A DNA stretch of 62,092 bases from Streptomyces violaceorubidus. GTDB lineage: Bacteria > Actinomycetota > Actinomycetes > Streptomycetales > Streptomycetaceae. Both the position numbers and the translations under genes were made by a program. Location: contig NZ_JODM01000041.1 in the NCBI RefSeq assembly GCF_000717995.1, positions 1 to 62,092 on the forward strand. Direction: 5' to 3'. Every line of letters begins with the position of its first letter. The stretch's first letter is position 1. Shown here piece after piece: positions 9,410-19,070 of the stretch. Below the pieces are notes generated by a model. The model was not told the DNA's origin, ran no database searches, and saw only the letters and a program-made list of their open reading frames with translations.

Positions 9410-9475
9410 CCCGCGACGTTAACCGAACGCCCGACGCCGTGCTCCAAGCGGTCCCGCCGCGGGAATACTCACCGC

Positions 9476-10528
9476 ATGGCTGCCGAGTACGCGACCTTCG
9501 GTCTGGCCCCCGCGACACGCGCCGGCGGGGTCCAGGCCGACGGCGACTTCCAGGTCCACCGCGACTTCATGGACTTCGTCGTCGACGGACGACCCCTCCT
9601 GTTCCGCCTCTGCGACCTGGACGCGGTCTCCCCGCTCGCCTCCGACGTACCGCCCGCGATCCTCACCGCGCAGGTCCGCGGCCTGCTCCTGGAGACCGAC
9701 GCGCCCCTGCCCGGCGGCCGCCACGTCATCTACGGCTGCCCCGAGTGCGCGGACCTGGCCTGCGGCGCGGTGACCGCCGTGATCCTGCGGGACGGCGACG
9801 ACTTCGTCTGGCGGGACTTCGCCTGGCAGACCGCCGCACACGCCGACCTGGAGCTGAACGGCTACCACGGCATCGGCCCCTACCGCTTCGCCGGGGCCGA
9901 GTACCGCGCGGCCCTCGCCACCCTGCTCGACGGCGCCGTCCGGCCCCGCCGCCGGGTCCTGCTCATCGGCGCCCGCGTCGCCCTGCTCGCCCGGCTCGCC
10001 GCCGCGCTGCGCACCATCGGCATCGGTGCCGACATCACCGAGGACGCCCGTGACGTACCGGCCGACGAACTGCGGAGCTACGGCGCCGTCGCCTTCGGCC
10101 GCGCGGTCACCGAGGACCGGCGCGCGTCCGTACGCCGCGCCTTCGCGGACGCCGGCGTGGACGTGAGACCCGTGGACGGCCTGGCCCCGATCGTCCCGGT
10201 ACTCGTCGCCCAGATCGAACACGCCCTGGACCGCGGCCCGGCCGAACGCCGCCGCCTGACCCGTCTCGGAGCGAGCGCCGCCGCCGACGTCGAGGTCACC
10301 TCACCCTGCCGGGTCCGCCTCACCGCGTACCGCCTCGACCGGCTCCACCGCACCCACGTCCACGAGGTCTTCGACGGTGTGCTCGCACCGGGCGACCATC
10401 GCCTCCCGCTGGACGCGGGCGCGGTGAAGGGGGAGGCCTTCGTGGTGGCCAGGGCCCCGGGAAGCGTGCTGGTGACGGCGGTCACGCGGGGCGCGCCGGG
10501 CGGGCGGGGACCCGGGAATCCCGGCTGA
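9476..10528 (+). CDS. Conserved actinobacterial protein of unknown function
   Basis: 350 residues from ATG 9476 (the frame is open further upstream, but that part runs antisense through the oxidase gene). The N-terminal 170 residues include HVIYGCPECADLACGAVTAVI with a CPEC pair plus a third Cys that could bind metal, and several Trp/Phe-rich strands. The middle (about 165-240) reads like a small Rossmann-type fold (RRVLLIGARVALLARLAAAL). I do not recognise the family. A promoter could be shared with the divergent oxidase in the 66-bp gap. Confidence 0.7.
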   Translation: MAAEYATFGLAPATRAGGVQADGDFQVHRDFMDFVVDGRPLLFRLCDLDAVSPLASDVPPAILTAQVRGLLLETDAPLPGGRHVIYGCPECADLACGAVTAVILRDGDDFVWRDFAWQTAAHADLELNGYHGIGPYRFAGAEYRAALATLLDGAVRPRRRVLLIGARVALLARLAAALRTIGIGADITEDARDVPADELRSYGAVAFGRAVTEDRRASVRRAFADAGVDVRPVDGLAPIVPVLVAQIEHALDRGPAERRRLTRLGASAAADVEVTSPCRVRLTAYRLDRLHRTHVHEVFDGVLAPGDHRLPLDAGAVKGEAFVVARAPGSVLVTAVTRGAPGGRGPGNPG

Positions 10529-10587
10529 GCGGGCCCGGGAGCGCGGCAGACGGGAATGGTCGGACAGGCCCTAGGATCGACGGTCTG

Positions 10588-12228
10588 ATGACTGCCACCC
10601 TCGTCGCCAAGAACCTCGCCGCCGGCCACGGCGACCGCTCCCTGTTCACCGGGCTCGACCTCGTCGTCGCACCCGGCGACGTCATCGGTCTCGTCGGGGC
10701 CAACGGCGCGGGGAAGTCCACCCTCCTGCGGATGCTCGCCGGGCTGAGCACCCCGGAGGAGGGGGAGCTGCGCCTGTCCCCGCCCACCGCCACCGTCGGG
10801 CACCTCCCGCAGGAGCCGGAGCGCCGCCCCGGCGAGAGCGTGCGGGAGTTCCTGGCCCGCCGCACCGGCGTCACCGAGGCCCAGCGCGCCATGGACGAGG
10901 CCACCCAGGCCCTGGTCGACGGCGCCCCGGGAGCCGACGACGCCTACGCCACCGCCCTGGAGCGCTGGCTGGGCCTCGGCGGCGCCGACCTCGACGACCG
11001 CGCGGAGGAGACCGCCGACGCGCTGGGCCTGACCGTCGACCTGGACCAGCCGATGACGTCCCTGTCCGGCGGCCAGGCGGCCCGCGCCGGTCTCGCCTCC
11101 CTCCTCCTCTCCCGCTACGACGTCTTCCTGCTCGACGAGCCGACCAACGACCTGGACCTCGACGGTCTGGAGCGCCTCGAACGCTTCGTGACCGGCCTGC
11201 GCGCCGGCACCGTCGTCGTCAGCCACGACCGCGAGTTCCTCACCCGCACCGTCACCAAGGTCCTCGAACTCGACCTCGCCCAGCGGCAGATCAACCTCTA
11301 CGGCGGCGGCTACGAGGCGTACCTGGAGGAACGGGACGTGGCCCGCCGGCACGCCCGCGACGAGTACGAGGAGTACGCCGACAAGCGGGCCTCCCTCCAG
11401 GACCGGGCCCAGACGCAGCGTGCCTGGATGGACAAGGGCGTCAAGAACGCCCGGCGCAAGGCGGGCAACGACAACGACAAGATCGGCCGCAAGTTCCGCA
11501 GCGAGGCCAGCGAGAAGCAGGCCGCCAAGGCCCGCCAGACCCAGCGCATGATCGAACGCCTGGAGGTCGTCGAGGAACCGCGCAAGGAGTGGGACCTGCG
11601 CATGGAGATCGCCTCGGCGCCCCGCTCGGGCGCGGTCGTCGCCACCCTGCGCGACGCCGAGGTGCGGCGCGGCGACTTCGTGCTCGGCCCGGTCTCCCTC
11701 CAGATCGACTGGGCGGACCGGGTGGCGGTGACGGGAGCCAACGGGGCGGGCAAGTCCACGCTCCTCGGCGCCCTCCTCGGCCGCGTCCCCCTCGACGCCG
11801 GGCACGCGGCGCTCGGCTCCGGTGTCCTGCTCGGCGAGGTCGACCAGGCCCGCAAGCTGTTCCACGGTCCCGAGTCCCTGCTGGACGCCTTCCGGCCCGC
11901 CGTCCCCGACACGGAGCCGGCCGAGATCCGCACCCTGCTGGCCAAGTTCGGTCTCAAGGCGGACCACGTCACGCGCCCGGCGTCGAGCCTGTCACCGGGC
12001 GAGCGCACCAGGGCCGCCCTCGCCCTCCTCCAGGGCCGGGGCGTCAACCTCCTGGTCCTGGACGAGCCGACCAACCACCTCGACCTCCCGGCCATCGAAC
12101 AGCTCGAATCGGCCCTGGACGCCTACGAAGGCACCCTCCTCCTGATCACCCACGACCGCCGCATGCTCAACGCGGTCCACGTGACCCGCCGCCTGGAGGT
12201 GACGGACGGCAAGGTCGTGGAGCGCTAG
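10588..12228 (+). CDS. ABC-F family ATP-binding protein
   Basis: 546 residues with two ABC domains and no membrane segment. Domain 1 has Walker A GANGAGKST (37-45), signature LSGGQAARAGLA and Walker B LLDEPTNDLDL. A charged linker of about 100 residues (rich in Arg, Lys and Glu) separates it from domain 2, which has GANGAGKST, SLSPGERTRAALALLQGR and LVLDEPTNHLDL. This is the ABC-F pattern: soluble ATPases that bind the ribosomal E site and act in translation or antibiotic protection. TAGGAT at 10573-10578 sits just upstream of the ATG, which suggests a very short leader. It is convergent with tex. Confidence 0.92.
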   Translation: MTATLVAKNLAAGHGDRSLFTGLDLVVAPGDVIGLVGANGAGKSTLLRMLAGLSTPEEGELRLSPPTATVGHLPQEPERRPGESVREFLARRTGVTEAQRAMDEATQALVDGAPGADDAYATALERWLGLGGADLDDRAEETADALGLTVDLDQPMTSLSGGQAARAGLASLLLSRYDVFLLDEPTNDLDLDGLERLERFVTGLRAGTVVVSHDREFLTRTVTKVLELDLAQRQINLYGGGYEAYLEERDVARRHARDEYEEYADKRASLQDRAQTQRAWMDKGVKNARRKAGNDNDKIGRKFRSEASEKQAAKARQTQRMIERLEVVEEPRKEWDLRMEIASAPRSGAVVATLRDAEVRRGDFVLGPVSLQIDWADRVAVTGANGAGKSTLLGALLGRVPLDAGHAALGSGVLLGEVDQARKLFHGPESLLDAFRPAVPDTEPAEIRTLLAKFGLKADHVTRPASSLSPGERTRAALALLQGRGVNLLVLDEPTNHLDLPAIEQLESALDAYEGTLLLITHDRRMLNAVHVTRRLEVTDGKVVER

Positions 12229-12267
12229 CAGGCACTGCGGGCAACGACGCCGCAGGGCGGCACGAGC

Positions 12268-12301
12268 GGGTGCGCACCCCGCGACACCGGGCCGCGCACC
12301 C
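12268..12301. terminator. Bidirectional terminator between the ABC-F gene and tex
   Basis: GGGTGCGC (12268-12275) pairs perfectly with GCGCACCC (12294-12301) across an 18-base loop that can itself pair. The first arm is also part of a 12-bp palindrome (GGGTGCGCACCC). It lies in the 101-bp gap between two convergent genes. There is no T-tract, as is usual in Streptomyces. Confidence 0.55.
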
Positions 12302-12329
12302 ACCCGCCCCCGCCACGACCGCCGGCGGC

Positions 12330-14681
12330 CTACGCCAGCCCGGCCCGCCGCAACGCGTCCGCCATCGCCCCGTTGGACGGAGCCGGCGCCGACGAGGGCC
12401 GCCCCTTCCCGCCACCGCCGGAGGCACCCCGCTGCTGCCGCTGCCGAGGCGGCCTGCCGCCCCGCTCCCGCTTCTGCTCCCCCTGCGGACCCTGCGCGGC
12501 CACCTCGTCGTCCAACCGCAGCGTCAGGGAGATCCGCTTGCGCGGAATGTCGACGTCCATCACCTTCACCTTGACGATGTCCCCGGGCTTCACCACCTCC
12601 CGCGGGTCCTTCACGAACGTCCTGGACATCGCGGACACGTGCACGAGCCCGTCCTGATGCACCCCGACGTCCACGAAGGCCCCGAACGCGGCCACGTTCG
12701 TGACGACGCCCTCCAGCACCATCCCGGACGACAGGTCGGAGATCTTCTCCACGCCCTCCTTGAAGGTGGCCGTCCTGAAGGCGGGCCGCGGGTCGCGCCC
12801 CGGCTTCTCCAGCTCCCGCAGGATGTCCGTGACCGTCGGCAGACCGAACGTCTCGTCCACGAACCGGTCCGGCTTCAGCGACCGCAGCACCGAGGTGTTG
12901 CCGATCAGCCCGGCCACCTCCTGCCCGGTGGTCTTCACCATCCGCCGCACCACGGGGTACGCCTCGGGGTGCACGCTGGAGGCGTCCAGCGGGTCGTCGC
13001 CGCCCCGGATCCGCAGGAAGCCCGCGCACTGCTCGTACGCCTTGGGGCCGAGCCGCGACACCTTCTTCAGCGCGGTCCGCGACCTGAATGGCCCGTTCGC
13101 GTCGCGGTGCGCCACGATGTTCTCGGCGAGTGTGGAGGTGATGCCGGAGACGCGGGCCAGCAGCGGCGCGGAGGCGGTGTTGACGTCCACGCCCACGCCG
13201 TTCACACAGTCCTCGACCACCGCGTCCAGCGAGCGGGACAGCTTCACCTCGGAGAGGTCGTGCTGGTACTGGCCGACGCCGATCGACTTCGGGTCGATCT
13301 TCACCAGCTCCGCCAGCGGGTCCTGCAGGCGCCGGGCGATCGACACCGCGCCGCGCAGCGAGACGTCCATGTCCGGCAGCTCCTGGGAGGCGAAGGCGGA
13401 GGCCGAGTACACGGAGGCGCCCGCCTCGGACACCATCACCTTGGTGAGCTTCAACTGCGGGTGCTTCGCGATGAGCTCCCCGGCGAGCTTGTCGGTCTCC
13501 CGGGAGGCCGTGCCGTTGCCGATCGCGATCAGGTCGACCGTGTGCTCCTTCGCGAGGCGCGCGAGCTTGGCGATCGCCTCGTCCCACCGGTTGGCGGGGA
13601 CGTGGGGGTGGATCACGTCCGTGGCCACGACCTTGCCGGTCGCGTCGACGACGGCGACCTTCACGCCGGTACGGAAACCGGGGTCGAGGCCGAGCGTGGC
13701 GCGGGTGCCCGCCGGGGCGGCCAGCAGCAGGTCGCGCAGGTTGGCGGCGAACACGTCGACCGCCTCGTCCTCCGCGGCGGTGCGCAGCCGCAGCCTGAGA
13801 TCGATGCCGAGGTGCACCAGGATGCGGGTGCGCCAGGCCCAGCGGACGGTGTCGCCCAGCCACTTGTCGGCCGGCCGGCCGCGGTCGGCGATCCCGAACC
13901 GGCTCGCGACGATCGCCTCGTACGACGACGGTCCCTCGGTGGGCTCCTCGGGCTCCAGGACGAGATCGAGCACGCCCTCCTTCTCGCCGCGCAGCATCGC
14001 GAGGACGCGGTGCGAGGGCAGCTGGGTGAACGGCTCGGCGAAGTCGAAGTAGTCGGCGAACTTGGCGCCGTCCTCCTCCTTGCCGTCCTTGACCTTCGCG
14101 GCGAGCCGCCCGCGCGACCACATCCGCTCGCGCAGCTCGCCGATCAGGTCGGCGTCCTCGGAGAACTTCTCCGTGAGGATCGAGCGCGCCCCGTCCAGGG
14201 CGGCCTGCGGATCGGCCACGCCCTTGTCGGCGTCGACGAACGCGGCCGCCGCGGCCACCGGATCCAGCGACGCGTCGGCGAGCAGACGCTCGGCCAGCGG
14301 CTCCAGACCCGCCTCGCGCGCGATCTGCGCCTTCGTCCGCCGCTTCGGTTTGAACGGCAGGTAGATGTCCTCCAGGCGCGCCTTGGTCTCCGCCGCGCGG
14401 ATGCGCGCCTGAAGCTCCTCCGTGAGCTTGCCCTGCTCGCGCACCGAGTCGAGGATCGCCGTGCGCCGCTCCTCCAGCTCCCGCAGGTAGCGCAGCCGCT
14501 CCTCGAGCGTGCGCAGCTGCGCGTCGTCGAGCATCTCGGTCGCTTCCTTGCGGTAGCGGGCGATGAAGGGCACCGTCGAGCCGCCGTCGAGCAGCTCGAC
14601 CGCGGCCTTCACCTGCCGCTCCCGCACGCCGAGCTCGTCGGCGATCCTGCTTTCGATGGACCCTACGTCGGGTGTCGTCAC
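12330..14681 (-). CDS. tex: Tex-family S1 RNA-binding protein
   Basis: About 783 residues, normal for Tex. Order: N-terminal helical Tex domain ([12 protein letters not shown]), RNase-H-like YqgF domain ([17 protein letters not shown]), [10 protein letters not shown], helix-hairpin-helix region ([18 protein letters not shown]), and a C-terminal S1 domain ([31 protein letters not shown]). After the S1 domain comes a low-complexity Arg/Gly/Gln tail of about 60 residues. It is a cytoplasmic nucleic-acid-binding protein affecting transcription and RNA handling. GTG 14681 is preferred because GGGA lies just upstream and it begins near the conserved domain; GTG 14702 is possible. Confidence 0.93.
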   Translation of the reverse strand: MTTPDVGSIESRIADELGVRERQVKAAVELLDGGSTVPFIARYRKEATEMLDDAQLRTLEERLRYLRELEERRTAILDSVREQGKLTEELQARIRAAETKARLEDIYLPFKPKRRTKAQIAREAGLEPLAERLLADASLDPVAAAAAFVDADKGVADPQAALDGARSILTEKFSEDADLIGELRERMWSRGRLAAKVKDGKEEDGAKFADYFDFAEPFTQLPSHRVLAMLRGEKEGVLDLVLEPEEPTEGPSSYEAIVASRFGIADRGRPADKWLGDTVRWAWRTRILVHLGIDLRLRLRTAAEDEAVDVFAANLRDLLLAAPAGTRATLGLDPGFRTGVKVAVVDATGKVVATDVIHPHVPANRWDEAIAKLARLAKEHTVDLIAIGNGTASRETDKLAGELIAKHPQLKLTKVMVSEAGASVYSASAFASQELPDMDVSLRGAVSIARRLQDPLAELVKIDPKSIGVGQYQHDLSEVKLSRSLDAVVEDCVNGVGVDVNTASAPLLARVSGITSTLAENIVAHRDANGPFRSRTALKKVSRLGPKAYEQCAGFLRIRGGDDPLDASSVHPEAYPVVRRMVKTTGQEVAGLIGNTSVLRSLKPDRFVDETFGLPTVTDILRELEKPGRDPRPAFRTATFKEGVEKISDLSSGMVLEGVVTNVAAFGAFVDVGVHQDGLVHVSAMSRTFVKDPREVVKPGDIVKVKVMDVDIPRKRISLTLRLDDEVAAQGPQGEQKRERGGRPPRQRQQRGASGGGGKGRPSSAPAPSNGAMADALRRAGLA

Positions 14682-14796
14682 GATCCCGTACCGCCTTCTC
14701 ACTGAGGTTGCGCGGCAATTGTGGCAGGCGGCACCGACAATCGGGGATCAGGGCACCGGCCCGGCCGGTCGGAAACCGGCGGGCAAGGAAGCCGGG

Positions 14797-14928
14797 TCAG
14801 ACCCCGCGGCCCCGGGCGGTGGACGAGGCCCCGCCGAAGAGCCGGGCCACGGCCCGGAACGGAAGCGTCACCACGGTGGCGACTGCGCCACCGATCTGGC
14901 GCAGAACGTCTGCGATGGCACGGAACAC
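14797..14928 (-). CDS. LPFR-motif small protein
   Basis: 43 residues from GTG 14928, with AAGGGG about 7 bp upstream. The sequence has a hydrophobic helix (IADVLRQIGGAVATVV) followed by TLPFRAVARLFGGAS and a basic tail. The LPFR block and the length fit a small protein family widespread in Streptomyces, whose function is not established as far as I know. It was probably missed by automatic length cut-offs. It lies between tex and the SCO6745-family gene, all leftward. Confidence 0.8.
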   Translation of the reverse strand: MFRAIADVLRQIGGAVATVVTLPFRAVARLFGGASSTARGRGV

Positions 14929-15038
14929 GACTAGCCCCTTTCGTCTCCCGCGGCCGCTTTGGCCGGGAGACGTACGGGTACCTCCGTACCGGCCGCGCAT
15001 GCCCGTCGGCGGGCTTCCGGGTACGCCCGGGCGTGTCG

Positions 15039-15908
15039 TCAGTGCCGGGCGAGCAGATCCGCCGGGTAGGCGCCCGCGCCGAGCGCAGTCCGGGCGAAGG
15101 AGCCGCCGAGTTCCGTCAGGCGCGCCACACCCTCCGCCCCTAGGCGCGCGTAGGGAGCCGCGTCCAGGCGGTCCGTCTCGCGTTCGATCCCCTCGCGCAG
15201 GGCCGCTCCCTCCTCCGTGAGTCGGCCGGTCGCGTCGGTCAGCCCGCGTGCGCGCAGCCGGGCGACGGCCGCGTCCCACTCCTCCTGGGTCCAGCCCCGG
15301 GTGCCGAAGACCCACTTCGGCGCCAGACCCTTGCCGGTCGCCGTGTGGGTGACCAGCGCCTCCAGGCCGTCCAGGTCCGCGGTCATGAGCGCGGCGAGAT
15401 GGCCGTCGCCGCGGTGCTCGCGCAGCAGGGTCGCGGCGTGCCAGAACGCCAGGTGCGGCGCGTCGGGCACGGGCAGGTCCGCGTGCGCCGAGTAGAGCGG
15501 GCGGGCGCTGCGCGAGCAGCCCTCGGCGGCGCGCAGAGCCAGCTCGGCGGCCTCCGCCATCTCGGCCGACGCCACGGCCTCCTCGCCCAGCAGACGGCGC
15601 AGCGTCGTGTCGACGGCGCGCAGCCGCGCCGCCAGCGCCTGCTCCGGCGTGACCTGCTGCCACACGGCGGGCACGTACCGGACGACGAGGTCGTGCTTGT
15701 AGTTGTAGAACGCCGCCGTCACGGCACCGGCGCCGACCGGCCCCAGCGCGGCGGCGCGCACCGCGAAGTTGACGGCCGGGGCGTCGGTGACCCCGAGGGC
15801 GCCCAGTTCGCGGCCCAGGTCGGGCGAGAAGTAGTGCGTGGAGTGCAACGAGTTGAGCGCGTTGTGGCAGCGGCGGCCCGCGCGGGCGTCGATGGCGGCA
15901 GTTGTCAT
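15039..15908 (-). CDS. SCO6745-family helical protein
   Basis: 289 residues from ATG 15908 (GCGGGG upstream), three codons inside the longest frame. It has an N-terminal NALNSLHSTHYFSPDLGRELG motif, a mostly helical Ala-rich body and a C-terminal winged-helix-like segment (GWTQEEWDAAVARLRARGLTDATGRLTEEG) resembling MarR-type DNA-binding folds. The family is actinobacterial and has no assigned function. The helix-turn-helix reading is inference. Confidence 0.72.
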   Translation of the reverse strand: MTTAAIDARAGRRCHNALNSLHSTHYFSPDLGRELGALGVTDAPAVNFAVRAAALGPVGAGAVTAAFYNYKHDLVVRYVPAVWQQVTPEQALAARLRAVDTTLRRLLGEEAVASAEMAEAAELALRAAEGCSRSARPLYSAHADLPVPDAPHLAFWHAATLLREHRGDGHLAALMTADLDGLEALVTHTATGKGLAPKWVFGTRGWTQEEWDAAVARLRARGLTDATGRLTEEGAALREGIERETDRLDAAPYARLGAEGVARLTELGGSFARTALGAGAYPADLLARH

Positions 15909-16023
15909 GCCCCGCACGTTACCAACCGCTCAGTATGCGTTTCGGGGTCTGCGGGACGCAGGGCAGGAAAGGAGGGGTTCTCGTCCTTGCGGTCGTACGG
16001 AGTCGGGGCGAAGAATCGACGGC

Positions 16024-16995
16024 ATGGCGCAGCGAACCGGCCGAACCGTTCTGGTCCTCCTCTTCGACGGCGTGCAGAGCCTCGACGTCACCGGCCCTGT
16101 GGAGGTCTTCGCGGGCGCCGAGACGCACACGCCGGGCACGTACCGCATCCGCACGGCGTCGCTGGACGGGGCTCCCGTGCGCACGTCCAGCGGTCTGGGC
16201 GTCGTACCGGACCAGGCGCTCACCGGCGACCCGCCGGAGCCGGACACCCTGGTGGTCCCGGGCGGCCGGGGCTCGCGCGACCCCGACCCGCGCCTGATCG
16301 GCTGGCTGCGCGAGCACGGACCCGGCGCCCGACGCCTGGTCTCCGTCTGCACCGGGGCGATCCTGCTGGCCCGGGCCGGTCTGCTGGACGGCCGCCGCGT
16401 CACCACCCACTGGGCCTACAGCGGCCGGCTCGCCCGCGACCACCCGGCGGTGGACGTCGATCCCGACCCCATCTTCATCAGGGACGGGAACGTGGCCACG
16501 TCCGCCGGCGTCACCTCCGGCATCGACCTCGCCCTCGCACTGGTGGAGGAGGACCTGGGCCGGGAGGCCGCCCTGACCGTCGCCCGGCACCTGGTGGTGT
16601 TCCTGCGCAGGCCGGGGAACCAGGCCCAGTTCAGCGCCCAGCTCGCCGCCCAGACCGCGCGCCGGGAGCCGCTGCGGGAGCTCCAGCACTGGATCACCGA
16701 GCACCCGTGCGCCGACTTGAGCGTCGAGTCCCTCGCCGCCCGGGCCAGTCTCTCGCCGCGCCACTTCGCCCGCGCCTTCCAGGCCGAGACCGGCACCACG
16801 CCCGGCCGGTACGTCGACCGGGTCCGTCTGGAACACGCCCGCCGCCTCCTGGAGGACACCGGGGACGGCGTCGAGGAGGTATCCCGCGCCAGCGGCTACG
16901 GCACGCCGGAGGCCATGCGCCGGGCCTTCGTCAAGGCGCTCGGTACCTCACCGGCGGAGTACCGCCGCCGCTTCCGGCCGGCCCCGGCCCTCTGA
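16024..16995 (+). CDS. GlxA-type AraC-family regulator with DJ-1/PfpI domain
   Basis: 323 residues. The N-terminal DJ-1/PfpI domain (about 8-190) starts VLVLLFDGVQSLDVTGPVEVF and keeps the elbow Cys in VCTGAILLARAGLLDGR. The C-terminal AraC helix-turn-helix region (about 225-318) has SLSPRHFARAFQAETGTTPGRYVDRVRLEHARRLLE and ends EYRRRF. The domain order is that of GlxA-like regulators. The start ATG 16024 begins right at the conserved domain. It lies 29 bp upstream of a second, stand-alone DJ-1/PfpI gene, so the two probably form one transcript, with the sensor fold shared between regulator and enzyme. Confidence 0.9.
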   Translation: MAQRTGRTVLVLLFDGVQSLDVTGPVEVFAGAETHTPGTYRIRTASLDGAPVRTSSGLGVVPDQALTGDPPEPDTLVVPGGRGSRDPDPRLIGWLREHGPGARRLVSVCTGAILLARAGLLDGRRVTTHWAYSGRLARDHPAVDVDPDPIFIRDGNVATSAGVTSGIDLALALVEEDLGREAALTVARHLVVFLRRPGNQAQFSAQLAAQTARREPLRELQHWITEHPCADLSVESLAARASLSPRHFARAFQAETGTTPGRYVDRVRLEHARRLLEDTGDGVEEVSRASGYGTPEAMRRAFVKALGTSPAEYRRRFRPAPAL

Positions 16996-17024
16996 CCGTC
17001 CGACCGAACCGAAAGAGGAAGCAC

Positions 17025-17683
17025 GTGCGGACAGCCATCGTTCTCTTCGACCGCTTCACCGCTCTCGACGCCGTCGGCCCGTACGAGCCGACGCCGTCGG
17101 CCCGTACGAGATCATGAGCCGCGTCCCCGATGCCGAGACCGTCTTCGTCGCCGAGCGGACCGGCCCGGTCCGCAACGACACGGGGAGCCTGGCGCTCACC
17201 GCCGACCGGACCCTGGCCGACCTGCCGGGCCCGGACGTCGTCGTCGTGCCGGGCGGCCCCGGCCAGGACGCGCAGATGGACAACGAGACCCTGCTGGACT
17301 GGCTCCGCGCCGCCGACGCCACCAGCACCTGGACCACCTCGGTCTGCTCGGGCTCGCTGCTGCTCGCCGCCGCGGGCCTGCTGAGCGGCCGCCGCGCCAC
17401 CTCGCACTGGCTGGCCCTGGACCTGCTGAAGCAGTACGGCGCCGAGCCGACCGGGGAACGGGTGGTCACCGACGGCAAGTACGTCACCGCGGCCGGGGTC
17501 TTGGCCGGCATCGACATGGGCCTCACCCTGGTGGGACGGATCGCGGGCGAGGAGCACGCCCAGGCGGTGCAGCTGCTGACCGAGTACGACCCGCGGCCGC
17601 CCTACGACGCGGGTTCGCCCGAGAAGGCGCCCGCCCATCTCGTCGAGGAGTTCCGCACCAGGAACCGCTTCACTCTGAGGTAG
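17025..17683 (+). pseudogene. DJ-1/PfpI-family protein broken by a 23-bp tandem duplication
   Basis: The GTG at 17025 (GAAAGAGG upstream) opens a clear DJ-1/PfpI start, TAIVLFDRFTALDAVGPYE. A 23-bp tandem repeat then shifts the frame, and translation would stop at 17117. Without the second copy the frame continues into IMSRVPDAETVFVAERTGPV and the rest of the domain (VCSGSLLLAAAGLLSGRRATSHW with the elbow Cys), ending at 17683. A restart at ATG 17114 could still make a 189-residue protein lacking the first beta strand. The 3' end overlaps the convergent enoyl-CoA hydratase by 14 bp. Confidence 0.8.
17067..17110. repeat. 23-bp tandem duplication inside the DJ-1 gene
   Basis: GACGCCGTCGGCCCGTACGA plus G occurs at 17067-17087 and again at 17090-17110, separated by CC, so the period is 23 bp. 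Because 23 is not a multiple of three the duplication breaks the reading frame. Confidence 0.95.
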
Positions 17684-18425
17684 GCTCGCTCCAGCCGAAC
17701 CGCGGCCGCCTGCGCTCCAGGAAGGCGGCGACCCCCTCCGCGGTGTCGCCGCTGCGGCGGGCCTGCGCGGCCCAGTGGGCGTCCCGGTCCGTGCGCCCGT
17801 TCGCGAACTCCTTCGCCGCGGACTGCGTCAGCAGCGAGCGGGACGCCAGCACCCGGGTGAACTCCGCCACCCGCTCGCCCAGTGCGCCCACCGGCAGCAC
17901 CTCGTCCACCAGGCCGGTGCGCAGCGCCCGGTCGGCGTCGATCAACTCCCCGCTGAACAGCAGGTACTTCGCGGTGGCGGGCCCGGTCAACGCCACCAGG
18001 CGCCGGGTGGCGGAGGCCGGGTACACCACCCCCAGCTTGGCCGGGGTCACGCCGAACAGCGCGGTCTGCTCGGCGAAGCGCAGGTCGCAGGCCGCCGCCA
18101 ACTGCGCCCCGCCGCCCACGCAGTGGCCCCGGATCGCGGCGAGCGTCGGCTTGGGGAACGCCGCGAGGGCCTCCTCGGCGCGCACCGCCAGCCCCTGCGC
18201 CTCCTCGGCCGACTCGCGCAGGGTCGAGATGTCGGCCCCGGCGCAGAAGGTCGGGCCCTCGCCGGTCAGCACCAGCGCCCGCACCCCGGGATCGGCGGCC
18301 AGGCCGTCGAGGAGGCGGGGCAGCTCCCGCCACATCGCGGCCGTCATGGCGTTGCGCTTGGCCGGGTGGTGGACGACGACGGTGGCGACCGAGTCGGCGA
18401 CCCGGTGCAGCAGCTGCGGCTCCAT
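17670..18425 (-). CDS. Enoyl-CoA hydratase/isomerase family protein
   Basis: 251 residues from ATG 18425; the upstream 34 in-frame codons lack family similarity. The crotonase signature is clear: HHPAKRNAMTAAMW, the oxyanion-hole segment GPTFCAGADISTLRE, and IRGHCVGGGAQLAAACDLRFA. In the second half the typical catalytic Glu position of hydratases (GGGAQLA, then LGVVYPAS) is consistent with a variant, so the exact reaction (hydratase, isomerase or another CoA chemistry) is open. It is monocistronic and convergent with the DJ-1 gene. Confidence 0.88.
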   Translation of the reverse strand: MEPQLLHRVADSVATVVVHHPAKRNAMTAAMWRELPRLLDGLAADPGVRALVLTGEGPTFCAGADISTLRESAEEAQGLAVRAEEALAAFPKPTLAAIRGHCVGGGAQLAAACDLRFAEQTALFGVTPAKLGVVYPASATRRLVALTGPATAKYLLFSGELIDADRALRTGLVDEVLPVGALGERVAEFTRVLASRSLLTQSAAKEFANGRTDRDAHWAAQARRSGDTAEGVAAFLERRRPRFGWSEPTSE

Positions 18426-18586
18426 GAACCGGATGCTATCCACGGCCCCTTCGCGGCGAGTGGCCGGGCGGGCGGGACAGGAACGGTCCCGTGTCATGCG
18501 CCAACGATCAGAAATCGCTCGATACATGCTGACTTGCGTTCAGCTCCGCGGGGCGGCGCGCCGCGTTACCAACACTCAGGGGTGTG

Positions 18587-19069
18587 GTGACAATCGATCC
18601 CAGGGGTGGCGACCGGACGATGGACGAGACCGGGCCCACCGGGCCGCTGCCGTACGAAGGTGTCTGGCGGTTCACCGCCCCCGCAGAGGACGCCTCGGTG
18701 CCGCAGGCCCGGCACGCGGTGCGCGACCTGCTGACGCGCCAGGGAGTGCCGGTCTCCGACGACGTGACGCAGGCCCTGCTGCTCATCGTCTCGGAGCTGG
18801 TGACGAACGCGGTCCGGCACGCGGCGGTGCTCTCGCCGGTGCTCGCCGTGGAGGTCGCCGTCGGACCCGAGTGGGTACGGGTGGCCGTGGAGGACGACCA
18901 CCCCTACCGCCCGACCGCCCTGGAGACCGACCACGGCCGCACCGGCGGGCGGGGCCTGCTCCTGGTCCGTGAGATCACCCGGGAGGCGGGCGGCGCCTGC
19001 GACGTCGCCCACACCGCGACCGGCGGCAAGGTGATCTGGGCCGCCCTGCCGCTCAAGCACACCCCCTAG
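18587..19069 (+). CDS. RsbW/SpoIIAB-like ATP-binding (anti-sigma-type) protein
   Basis: 160 residues with a single GHKL/HATPase_c domain: N-box SELVTNAVRHA (about 68-78), G1-like VAVEDDHPYRP, and the G2 segment GRGLLLVREIT. Small stand-alone proteins of this type in Streptomyces are kinase-like partners of anti-anti-sigma factors or stress sigma factors; no sigma or STAS partner lies nearby, so its partner is unknown. I chose the second of two adjacent GTG codons (18587), 5 bp after AGGGG. It ends 1 bp before the stop of the convergent idi gene. Confidence 0.82.
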   Translation: MTIDPRGGDRTMDETGPTGPLPYEGVWRFTAPAEDASVPQARHAVRDLLTRQGVPVSDDVTQALLLIVSELVTNAVRHAAVLSPVLAVEVAVGPEWVRVAVEDDHPYRPTALETDHGRTGGRGLLLVREITREAGGACDVAHTATGGKVIWAALPLKHTP

Positions 19070-19070
19070 G

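Noticed and set aside
11589..14718. Long open frames on both strands (over 900 codons) through the ABC-F gene and tex
   Set aside because: The tex and ABC-F reading frames have full domain sets. The other frames are Arg/Gly/Pro-rich with no motif.
18426..18527. A 34-codon N-terminal extension of the enoyl-CoA hydratase
   Set aside because: The family N-terminus begins at ATG 18425, and the extension covers the intergenic promoter region.
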